The position numbers and the translations under genes are program-made. This document shows, one piece after another, positions 32,324 to 41,929 of a stretch of DNA of 64,000 nt. Location of the stretch: the NCBI RefSeq assembly GCF_001680005.1, contig NC_033563.1, positions 992,001 to 1,056,000 on the forward strand, written 5' to 3'. This DNA is from Plasmodium coatneyi (lineage: Eukaryota; Apicomplexa; Aconoidasida; Haemosporida; Plasmodiidae). The notes beneath the pieces were generated by a model that did not search any database, was not told the origin of the DNA, and saw only the letters and a list, made by a program, of their open reading frames with translations. The number at the start of each line of letters is the position of its first letter. Position 1 is the stretch's first letter.

Positions 32324-35056
32324 TTACGAGGGTTCTATTCCCCCCTCCGCGGCGTACTCCCTAATGGCGCTTATGAACTTCTGGATGGCCGACTCGGGCG
32401 CATCGTCCACGTAGGACCATTGGACGAGCAGGTTATTCCCTCCATCGTGAATGGCCCGTAGAGACAGAAACGACAGGAGGAAAACATACCCATCACCCTC
32501 CTTCACATTTTTTATAATTACCTCTTCGCCTAAGAAACGGATGCTGTTCCTATTCTTCGTGTCCACAATTTCTTTGAAAAAGGAAATTACAAAATTGTAA
32601 AATCTGTGGTAGCTTATGGTGATGTTTTCCCTGAATCGCAGGTTGATTAGTGGCATGGTTACTTGGTCTTCATCCTTAACGTAGTTGCGCGTACCTCTGG
32701 AGGTGCTTTGCTGACTCTTCTGCTTCGCGTCGACGCACGCGGTGGAAGCGTCAATTGATGCACCTTTTGAGAGGTTAAGAGGCCCACCCTCCTGCTGCTC
32801 TTCCTCCCCGTCGTGCTGAAAAAGACCTTCTCCGGTTTCTGGACATCCTTGTCCTTCTACCTGTGGCCCGCATGAACTTTCCCCCGCAGGGTTCATCCAG
32901 TCGGTGTACACCTTTGCGAGCTTTTTACTTACACATGTGAGGGGGCTTCCTTGGGGTGAACTACACTCTTCTGCTTCCTCTGGAGCGTCCCCCTTTTGTG
33001 ACATTTCTTCGTACTTCCTTTTGCCTAGTTGAGTGATAGGGCCAACGGGGGGTATTCCCTCCTCGTACTCATTGATCAGGGTGTCCTCACTGTTCAGGTC
33101 ACCTCGCGGAAAGCCAACCCCCCCGATGAGCACATTATGGCCAGGTTCAGTGTTGCCCATACCGAAGAGGCTATCCGAGGTGAAGCACCTCTCCCCGCGG
33201 TTAATCGTGACGGGGAAATACCTCCCCCGCAGCACTCGCAGGAGCTCCCGTCTGGGGAGGAACAAAAGGTAGGGCTTCTCACGAATGGTAAAGTACACAA
33301 CATAAGCTGAGAAAGAAACGGTGTAGTTTCGATCCCGGGATGCCAGTTTAGTGGTGTCACTCCGGTAGAGACCACTCACCTTGTTGGTAGACAAAAGGGA
33401 TTTCTTCTCCTTTTGCTCATTTAAGTTACGAAGAATATCGGCATAGAGAGAATCCTGTACATAGACGTGTTTCATATTACCCTTGGAAAAATTGAACTCG
33501 CAATGCTGACCCATGGATGGACACAAGGAGTTAATTAAATAGTGAGAAGATATATGCTTGGATAATTTTTCCATGCCGTTTTTTTCTCCATGAACAAAAA
33601 GGACATTTTGCGGGAGCACGTGTCTTATGAGTTGTTGAATACCATTGGAATCGGCGTGTGCAGAAAAGGAAAGGTAAATTATTCTGCAGGCAACATTCAA
33701 ATAGGTGCTTCCATCAAACGATATTTTCCTTTCCCCCATAATTAACTTGTGACCCACAGTACCTTGAACACAGTACCCTGGAAGGACAATTAAATTATTA
33801 CTTGACCCTGCCCATGCTTTAAAAGCCTTTAGAGATAACCCAGTGTGTAGCATCCCCGGAGTGGCAAACAGAACCATCGGCCGATTCTCACCCAAGTAGT
33901 TGTTCACAAATGGGGAAATATTAGCAAAGTCGAAGAGGTTCTTTTTATCCGTAGAAATACAACTACTATTCACCCAGGAGGAATAAATCCGATAATACTT
34001 ATTTGCATTTTCTGTTAATCCACACCCAAAATAGATAGGGTAATTTATTTTCATTTTTCTCCAGTAGGAGTCTAACAGAATAGACAATTCTTGTGCTCTT
34101 CCGATGGCAAAGACGGGGATGAGTACCTTCCCTCCTTTGTGCACACATTCATGTACTAAGTTACACAGGTCCAATTCAGATGCCTTTCTCGTTGGTCTGA
34201 CATAGGTGGCATACGTAGACTCAGAAATGAAAATCTCCGGATTAAGCGAAGGAATTTTAGTGCTCCCAAGATGCTTATCTGGAACGGTGTTATAATCCCC
34301 TGTATAAATAACGCTAAAGTTGTTGACCTCTATTTTGAATATACATGCACCTAGCACATGGCCCGCATAGTACGGAGTGATAGACATATTTCCCATTTCG
34401 TATGTCTCATTTATTTGTAACCCTACGACTTTACCTATGCAGGAATAAATATGCTCTTCACTAATATTCCATGGGTCCTTCTTCAAGCTACTAATGTTGT
34501 AATTTAGGAGTTCATCCGATTTTTCGTTTAACAGTTTGATTTGCCTCTCAAAGTTTTTTTTTTCCCATTTTAAGTCTGCTACTCGACATCCATCCAGTAA
34601 TAATATTGGACTCAGTGCCTTCGTTGGATAGCTCATTATTATGGTGCCCCTATATTTTAATATTTCTGTGAAGAAGGGCAATGCTCCTATGTGATCCATG
34701 TGAAAATGACTTATTATTACACAGTCAATTATTTCATTTATTCTACTCAATTTTTGTATTAACTTTTCCTTTTCCGAGATGCTGCTATTCACTATAGTTA
34801 TATTCACCTCCGTGTTCAGATGGTGTTCATACATATTCCCTTCGCCCATCCCCTTTTCTCTTTCCATTTCAGAGCTGTCATTGTTCACCAGTATGTTGAA
34901 ATTGGGATACTTCCTTTCGTCCTTATACCCGAGGTGTGAACCGCAGTCGAACATCACTCGCCGGTTCTCCAGCTCCACGATTACGCAGGAACGGCCTACC
35001 GTTTGTCCAGCCCCCAACACGCGGATCACAATTTTCGTGCGGTTGTAGTGCTGCAT
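32324..35056 (-). CDS. INTS11: Integrator complex subunit 11-like RNA endonuclease (metallo-beta-lactamase/beta-CASP)
   Basis: Single exon, 910 aa. The N-terminus GAGQTVGRSC (15-24) and FDCGSHLGYKDERKYPNF (36-53) match INTS11 better than CPSF73, whose equivalent loop lacks the D-R-[RK]-[FY]-P-x-F element. Metal-binding motifs are present: HFHMDH at 117-122, the AGHVLGA histidine at 233, and D254 in GDYN followed by TVPDKHLG. Beta-CASP motifs: PVFAIGRAQE (314-323), ATPGMLHTGLSLKAFKAWAG (398-417), PGYCVQGTVGHK, SAHAD (465-469) and HGE (489-491). All zinc ligands appear intact, so it should be an active nuclease for 3' cleavage of snRNA-type or other non-polyadenylated transcripts in the nucleus. 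The C-terminal ~340 residues contain a hydrophilic low-complexity insert (~655-790) before a conserved-looking end. It is convergent with the giant gene and divergent from TPI. CPSF73 is the main alternative. Confidence 0.88.
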   Translation of the reverse strand: MQHYNRTKIVIRVLGAGQTVGRSCVIVELENRRVMFDCGSHLGYKDERKYPNFNILVNNDSSEMEREKGMGEGNMYEHHLNTEVNITIVNSSISEKEKLIQKLSRINEIIDCVIISHFHMDHIGALPFFTEILKYRGTIIMSYPTKALSPILLLDGCRVADLKWEKKNFERQIKLLNEKSDELLNYNISSLKKDPWNISEEHIYSCIGKVVGLQINETYEMGNMSITPYYAGHVLGACIFKIEVNNFSVIYTGDYNTVPDKHLGSTKIPSLNPEIFISESTYATYVRPTRKASELDLCNLVHECVHKGGKVLIPVFAIGRAQELSILLDSYWRKMKINYPIYFGCGLTENANKYYRIYSSWVNSSCISTDKKNLFDFANISPFVNNYLGENRPMVLFATPGMLHTGLSLKAFKAWAGSSNNLIVLPGYCVQGTVGHKLIMGERKISFDGSTYLNVACRIIYLSFSAHADSNGIQQLIRHVLPQNVLFVHGEKNGMEKLSKHISSHYLINSLCPSMGQHCEFNFSKGNMKHVYVQDSLYADILRNLNEQKEKKSLLSTNKVSGLYRSDTTKLASRDRNYTVSFSAYVVYFTIREKPYLLFLPRRELLRVLRGRYFPVTINRGERCFTSDSLFGMGNTEPGHNVLIGGVGFPRGDLNSEDTLINEYEEGIPPVGPITQLGKRKYEEMSQKGDAPEEAEECSSPQGSPLTCVSKKLAKVYTDWMNPAGESSCGPQVEGQGCPETGEGLFQHDGEEEQQEGGPLNLSKGASIDASTACVDAKQKSQQSTSRGTRNYVKDEDQVTMPLINLRFRENITISYHRFYNFVISFFKEIVDTKNRNSIRFLGEEVIIKNVKEGDGYVFLLSFLSLRAIHDGGNNLLVQWSYVDDAPESAIQKFISAIREYAAEGGIEPS

Positions 35057-36206
35057 TGGGTGTGTTACGTATTAGGCGGGAGGGACAGAGGAAGGAGGGA
35101 AGAAAGAGAGTACCCGGGTTTTTCTGGAGTAGGCCCAATTTGAGGGTCCCCCTTTTTATGGGTTTTTTTTCCCTAAAACAGCGCTAGCCACTTCACAGCA
35201 TACCGCCACAGGTGTGTGTGTGTGTGGGAATTGTTTCTCTCATGAAGCGCGTTTATAAATAGCCACTTTTTTTTCCGTCAAGTCAGCGCTGATGTGCATC
35301 CCTTAGGGGGGGTACAGTTGGTTAAACCCCGTTGGAGGAAGTACCCACTAATGAACCAACCTTGTGAGTGTTTCCCTCCCTTTACAAGGGGAGCACTACT
35401 GTGTGCGAGCTTTTACCAAAGAATAGCATACCCCCGCAACACACGTGAACAATCCTTTTTTGCGAAAGTGCAGAAAAACACGGGCGCTTGAAACGCGGGG
35501 TTCCACTCCCAAATGAGAGAATATATTCCTTCCAAATGAAAAGGAACCTCAACAAAAAAAGGATGCAAAACGGAAGGGAAAATATATTTTGAAGGACTTC
35601 TTTTCACACTTTGAAGTGTTCCCTGTTTTTCCTAGCGCAGCGCGGCAATATTTTGGGGGAGCCTCTTTTCCCGCGTGTAAGGGAGGAGTTCCATTAGGGG
35701 AACCGATACGAAAAAAAAAAAGAAATGTGCCATACTTGGCTGCCATGTTGTTATATATATATTTTTTAATTTCGTCCCGACATTTTAGCTGCCGTAGAGG
35801 TGCGGGTCCAACAGCCGTGTTTTTTCCCTCTTATCCGTTTAGCATGCATTTGGCTAGTGCACTTCCTACAATTCTGATGTTCCTCTGTTGGCTATCCATC
35901 GTGCATGGCCAGGAGGTTAGCTAGTTCGCCCACTGTTTACTGAAGTGTGAAAGTAGAAAATGATAATGGCAGACCCCCCGTTAAGCATTGTGCCATGCAG
36001 ATACGCACATCCTTACATCTACATAACGCGTATGTTGCATGCTTCTTAGAAAGAACTTTCACTAGTTGACTCCTTCAGTGCGAAGATGAGCAGACCTCCC
36101 CTAATGTTTTTTGTTTCTGTTGTTTTTTTCCTTCCCCGTATGTGTTTGTTATTCTATTACCATTCCGCTGTATTTCTCTCCTTTTACTTTCGCGTGTGAG
36201 CCTAAC
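35057..36206. promoter_or_regulatory. Divergent promoter region INTS11 / TPI
   Basis: This 1.15-kb region lies between the two start codons. It contains a GT tract (35213-35225) and several homopolymer runs. A short signal-peptide-like ORF (35845-35919) with a possible downstream exon is discussed in findings; a spliced 5' UTR of the TPI transcript is equally possible. Confidence 0.45.
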
Positions 36207-37892
36207 ATGAGAAAGCTACTTTTGCGGGCTCTATGCATCTACTGGGTAGGCACAGAATGCTTGCGCATTAGTAACTGTCTGTCGGATGGTTTATCCATGG
36301 GCCAACTCAAAGCTAAGGAGGTGCGTTCCTTCTATCTTCGCTCAAGGCCCCTCCTAAAAGGAAGCAAGGGACGAACCCAAAGGACCAGTACCTACAGGAT
36401 AAAAAAATTGGATTCTCAATGTGAATACCCAAATAAGGGGGTGGAAAATTGCTCACCCAATGACAACGACGTGGGCGCGAAGGAGGGACCGGTGAGTTAT
36501 TCGCAGGGCAGTTCTCAGGGTAGTTTGCAGGACAGCTGGCGCCCTTCTTCGGAGAGTAATTCGCTGCGTGATCCGTGCCCTAAACCGCGGAATGGCGAAG
36601 CGAGGGGGAAGAAAATCATCATCGGAAACTGGAAGTGCTACCTCACAAAGACAGAAGCATACAGGCTTATCGACACGTTTACAAAAATAAAATATTCTAA
36701 TAACATCGACCTTGTTTTATCTCCTAACATATTGTTCATGCCATATCTGCTGGAAAAAATTGAAAAGAATAACTCGAAGATCTTTGCCTGCGCACAAGAC
36801 GTCAGCTTGGCAAGCGGATTCGGAGCCTTCACCGGAGAAACCACAGCCACTTTATTAAAGCAGTTTGGGAATAAGTACACCATAATTGGACATAGTGAAA
36901 GGCGTAGAGGGTTTTACAACAATGGGGAGACACTCGAACAGACAGCACAGAAGGTACAGAATGCTCTGCAATCCAAGCTGAAAGTTATCCTTTGCATCGG
37001 GGATGATTATCATAATGAGAACGGCCCATTCACGTCATCCAAGACAAGGAAATTGCTTTCGGTAAGGCCATCATAAGGGGGGGAAAAAGACGAATATGCG
37101 TGGTCCGCCTCGCCTGGGTTATCTCTCCCCACCACTACCCCTATTGATTTGTTCCCCCCATTTTTACGCTCGTTCCATTTATTCATATTCCATCATCCAC
37201 TTCACCTCCCGCATTTTACCACTTCCCCACGTGCAGCTCATCAAGCAGGCAATTCCCAAGGACGACATGCAAAACATTATCATAGCTCTGGAGCCCAGCT
37301 TCGCCATCGGCACCGGCAATCACGTGTCGCCTGACACTTTGAATACCTGCTACTGGGGTGAGTTAAAATGATGGGAAGACCAAAAAAAAAAAAAAAAAAA
37401 AGACATAAAGGAAGGGAGCCAATTGGGAACGGAGGCAGAATGTATTTGAAGAGGGGGTCCCAAATAATGTTTTTTTTCTGCATCACTTTCATAACGAATA
37501 TCCACGTGTACACTTCATTTTGTACCCACTCCATATTATCGTTCCTTTTTTGCTTTCCCCCCGCGCAGACATCAAGCGAAACATAGCTGAAGAGGTGGAC
37601 ACGCAAACAAGCAACGCAGTGAAAATACTTTACGGTGGATCGGTGACCAGGCACAACATGAAGGTTTGTCTCCTCCCGTTTGTTTATCCAACTCGTGTTG
37701 CCTTTCCCGTTTGTCCATCTCATTTGTGTTGTGTTGCCCTTCCCATTTGTTCATCCCACTCATGCTCCTCTCCCGCAGGACTACGTGGAAAAAACACCCG
37801 TTGATGGATTCCTCATAGGAAAGGCTTCACTGGACGAGACCTTTATCGAAATCGTAAAGTACGTTGACCAATCATGCGTCTCCAATACGTAG
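36207..37892 (+). CDS. TPI: Triosephosphate isomerase, apicoplast-targeted form
   Basis: Four exons: 36207-37061, 37237-37357, 37569-37663, 37779-37892 (1185 nt, 394 aa), with donors GTAAGG, GTGAGT, GTTTGT and CAG acceptors. The start was chosen at MRKLLLRALCIYWVGTECLRISN, a signal-peptide-like sequence. It is followed by ~110 hydrophilic residues that act as a plausible transit peptide and linker (Ser/Gln repeats at ~98-110). The TIM barrel begins near 135: GNWK with Asn141/Lys143, electrophile His229 in IIGHSERR, catalytic Glu304 in LEPSFAIGTG, then ILYGGSVT and DGFLIGKASL. It interconverts DHAP and glyceraldehyde-3-phosphate, feeding apicoplast isoprenoid precursors. Loop 6 reads PSFAIGTGNH where most TPIs have PVWAIGTGK, so the loop Trp is Phe and the hinge Lys is Asn. 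It is distinct from the shorter cytosolic TPI. It is convergent with CCDC47. Confidence 0.9.
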
Positions 37893-38417
37893 GTGGGGCT
37901 GCTTCCGGTGGAGGGTTTATCCCACCTGGTAAATGTGCGTCACGTGTAGGAGGCGGCCTCATAAGATCCGGTTCGGCCTCACGTTGCCTACGTCGCCATT
38001 GCCCACTGCAATGCCCTCCCACCGTTGCGGAATTAACTTTTTTTTGTTCACCTCTTCGCAACGCTCCGAACGGAGGTCACCAAATTTGAAAAGGAAAAAA
38101 CTTAAATAATAAAACGCATCACGTTGTTACAAACTCGCGAGTGATGACACGTTCAGTTGTCCTCGCTGCGGCGTGGGTAGGAAAAACGAAATGTCTACGC
38201 ACCGTTGGGGTCGGCGGGCGCAGGTTCTTTTTCCGCCATGCGCACACACAGAGGGGGACAAAACAAACAAATGGAAAAGAAGCAGGGACAGAAAAAAAAG
38301 GCGAAAAAAGGGCAAAAATGGGCAAATAAAAGGCAAAAAAGTGACAACTTAAGATAAGATACACCAAATTACGTGGCACCAAATTATGCTGAATGAACCA
38401 GTGTAGACAAAAAAAAA
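37893..38417. terminator. Convergent 3' region TPI / CCDC47
   Basis: The spacer between two stop codons holds both 3' UTRs. AATAAA-like sequences occur around 38106-38112. No gene is seen. Confidence 0.4.
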
Positions 38418-40054
38418 TCACATCTTTATAATTTTAATTTTTTTCATTTTCTTCAAACTCTTCTTCTGCTTCTTTTCCTCGTACTTCCTCTGCTGCTCGG
38501 CAGACATCTTTTCAATTTTTTCCTTCTCCTCTTGCAATTTTTGGGCTTTTCTCCGTTCCTGCAATTCTTTCAGTTGTTGTTTTCTCTTCTGGTCTTCCTT
38601 CTCCACAATGCTTCGAAGCTTCCTCACGTGATCCCTAACCTTTTCTGATAACTCAATACAGTAGCAAGCGTCGATCATGTAGATTGAAAAATTTACCAAC
38701 GTGCGTAGTTCTTCCGGGTCTTTAGGGATAACAAAGTTCAAGAAGCAGAACTTATGTTTCCCTCCTTTGTTGCTACGTTGATCCTTCTGGTCATTCGACT
38801 GCTTCTCACCTTTTTCTTCCTTCTCCCCACTTAATCTGTCCTCCGAGTCAAACAATGCAATGTCCGTGATACACACATAATTTATGTACCTATCATAGGT
38901 ATTTAAAAAGTTCAATATTTTTCCACTTAAAACCAGATCCATGATTTCATTGGAATCCCCCTTGATGTCGTAACATGCTTTCAATTCCTTTTTGGTCAAT
39001 AATTTTGTGTACTTATTCAAACTGGGGAAGCGACAATCGATGTACTTCTTCTGGTGCTTCTTATATATACAGAGAACTCCCTTGTCCAGTTTTTCGAACT
39101 GAATAGCTACACTCATGGTGTCCCTTTCCTTGACAAAATGACTGAAAATGAAATACCTCCACAAACATTGCCTCTTGCATAAATTTAAATTAGCAAAATA
39201 GTAGTTGCAATTTTTTCTACCTGTGCAGTAAAACTCAAATTTGTCATATGATTTTTCAAATAAAAAAGATTTGTCATTTCCCAGCTTGGCAAAGTTCTGA
39301 AGGAAGATATCTTTGCATGTCCTCAGCCAGTACAGGGCGATCATTCTGTTCGTCTTTCGGCCCACCACTCCATTCACGATGACCACTATTAATAGGCACA
39401 CGAAAATACCTATCTTGAAGTAAAACAGGTTTTCGTTGTCACCCGCCCAGGACTGTATAAACTGCCCCGGGTCTGTCTCTGCGCCTAAGGGGGGAAGTGG
39501 CATGTACAGTGGGTCAGAAATGTATGCAAAATGTAGGTGTCACGCGGAACGGTCCAGCATGGCAAGCAGAATAAACTTTGCTCCCCACGTAGGGAGGAAC
39601 TCCCCCTCTCAGTGTGCATACCTCCAGCACTTTTCATCTGGTCCCCCTCTCCATGGAGGGCTTCCTCCGACTTGTCCACAATTACGATATCGTCCAAGTT
39701 TTCTACGGGTGGGTGAGGTAAAAAAAAAGGAATAATTTATACGCATCGCCAAGAAAAAAGGTGAAGCTGTTTTGTCTCTGCGAGGAAGGCGTGCACATTG
39801 AGGCGAACGGAGTAACTCATAAGGATATCTCGATCGAAGGAAAGCGGGACAGATATCAACATGGACTCTTCCTCCATGGAGGGAAATTTACAAAGGCGCT
39901 CTCTACGTTTGGAGGGACAAACTACGACCCCACGCTGGTACAAATTCGTGGGGGCCTCCTCTTCCCTGGTGGCACACGTACCATTGTGTGAACGGGTCAG
40001 ATAAAACGAAAGGTAAAAAACGAGGAACAAAATAACTGTCCTGAATTTGCGCAT
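38418..40054 (-). CDS. CCDC47: CCDC47 homologue, ER membrane PAT/multipass translocon component
   Basis: Three exons: 39982-40054, 39622-39702, 38418-39484 (1221 nt, 406 aa). Exon 1 encodes a signal peptide (MRKFRTVILFLVFYLSFYLTRSHN) and ends in G before GTACGT. Exon 2 is a short acidic lumenal segment (DDIVIVDKSEE). Exon 3 starts with AETDPGQFIQSW, then one TM (FYFKIGIFVCLLIVVIVNGVVG), then the cytosolic DUF1682 domain. The protein ends in a Lys/Glu/Gln-rich helix finishing KKMKKIKIIKM, which closely resembles the basic C-terminus of animal CCDC47. In animals CCDC47 and Asterix form the PAT complex that shields hydrophilic TM helices during insertion next to Sec61. It is somewhat shorter than the animal form, mainly in the lumenal acidic part. 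It is divergent from the P4-ATPase. Confidence 0.87.
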
Positions 40055-41929
40055 TTGTATAATCGGTTTGGAAGGAATTACAAAAAAAAGGGGGGGTGGG
40101 GCTGAGTCCACTTCCAACTTGCTCTCCTGCCAGAGTTTCGATTTTCCGTTTTTGTCAACTGGTACAAAGAGGAATGCCTCGTTTCCGTTATGAGACCTTC
40201 CCCACGTCTTCGCTCTGCCGCGACGCAATGCAATGTGACGAGAAGCGACGTGATACTATACAACGCTGTTTGTTGCTTCTTTTTAATTTCCGTTTCGCCT
40301 AAATGGGAGCCTATTTGCTTGGGGTAATTTTTGCAGAAGCTTCACTCGGTTTGTATTCTTTCCAGCGGTGATGTATTTTACATCCAAGATTTTTCTTTTT
40401 TTCTATAACCACTTTGCCGCATTTTTCTTCATAAGTCGTTGATTTTTTCTTTTGCGGGGTGGAAGAGTAAGGCTAGATAACCAAACGGGTTTGTCACGAC
40501 TTGTATACCATTGTAGCTTTTTTTTTTTTTTTTTTTTTTGTTTCCCCCGGTTAATCTCTGCACGCACGAGCAACCGCGAAAAGGGGGGCTGCATGCTGAG
40601 CATAACCAAATTTCCCCTACCCCCCATTTTATTATTTCATTCTATTTTTATTTTTTTTTATTTATTTTTTATTCTTTTTTTTTCTTTCCACATTTGTTAC
40701 ATGTATGCAACTAGGGGTGGAGGATTATAAGCGCATGTTCCTTTCCAATTGTGTGCTCGTTTTGCTTTCCACCCCGCCGGATATAGGTGTCCGCTCAGCG
40801 TTTAGCCTACACTGTACAATAGTCCCGGCGTGAGGAGCGTGTCGCTTTGTTTATTTGCACACGGCACTTTGCGAGTTGGAAAATTTGGCCCGGTCGATGA
40901 GTTTTGGGCGACGTCGCACAGACCGACGTGCCCTATGTGCCGCGTGTGCTAAAAGCGTTTGTGCATTTCTAGTGAGAAATTCCCCCTCAACACATTTTAT
41001 TTTCCCGTTCAGTTTGCGCCATTATTCAAGCCACCGTTCACCCCATTTTTTACTCTATCTGCGCGTCACCCCACTGTTCATTCTATTATTCATTTCCTAT
41101 GTCCTACCCGCGCGACGGTGTGCAAACATACATGCGTACATAAACATACACGACTACACGCATGCTTACGCAATTGCGTTCACCTTCGCACACAAGGACG
41201 TCCTAACTCCCGCGGCGCCTCACCCTTCTGTGCATATCGCCAACTTCAATTGTAGAGGCACCTCTAACGCTATTCTTTTTGAACTTATTTTTTACCCCGC
41301 CGGAGGACGCCTCGCTTTGTTACGTTTGTTAATCAGCAGATAAGCACACCTTTTGATCGCGCCCCGTTTGAGAATTCCCCACGTCAGCACACCTCTGCTG
41401 CCACCCCCCACTTGTGACACACGCCAATTTTGTGCCCCCTCCCTGGGTAGAGTCTGCACCCTCTTCTGTTCCATTCGCACAGGATGTGACGGGAGGAGGA
41501 GAAAAGGGGCGCTCCGTCGCGTGGAGCTTGGGGAAACTTGGTCACCGTAACACCCTCCCCGGCACGTAACGGCGTAATCGCATTGACCACGCCACCTCTG
41601 AACCGCTTAACCGTTTAACCGCTCCACCATTTGAACATCTTTTAAACTTCTTTCTTACACCGAAGAGAGAAGACCTGTGCAGACTAGCGCACCGTTGGAC
41701 GTGCCTCCCCCTTGATCCACCACCAGTACATGACACCTGCTACGTGATGCTGAGTCCTTGCACCCGATTCGCTTCCACCTTTGTGTATCTTCAATTTTGA
41801 GGAGCGAAAAAAAAATATTAAAAAAAAAAAAAAAGGGAGGGGAGAAGGGGCATGCACTCGTTTGCGTTGTAGGAAGTGTCCTCAGTTAGACGAGTTCCCC
41901 ACCTGAGAACGCACACCACCGAGGAAACC
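40055..41929. promoter_or_regulatory. Divergent promoter region CCDC47 / P4-ATPase
   Basis: This 1.9-kb region lies between two start codons. It contains a T-run at 40519-40539, a T-rich stretch at 40640-40690, and poly-A at 41809-41834 just upstream of the ATPase. ORFs at 40855-41550 run on both strands without splice or composition support and were not called. Confidence 0.5.

Noticed and set aside
36111..36206. Upstream in-frame ATG of TPI (MFLLFFSFPVC...)
   Set aside because: It would add a T-rich hydrophobic stretch before a complete signal-peptide-like sequence at 36207; the later start fits apicoplast targeting better, though the longer form cannot be fully excluded.
40855..41550. Several 60-160 codon ORFs between CCDC47 and the P4-ATPase
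   Set aside because: They overlap each other on both strands, show no consistent codon bias, and lie in a shared promoter.
41876..41929. Upstream extension of the P4-ATPase frame to a GTG
   Set aside because: The first ATG is at 41930 and gives a normal P4 N-terminus; non-ATG initiation is not needed.
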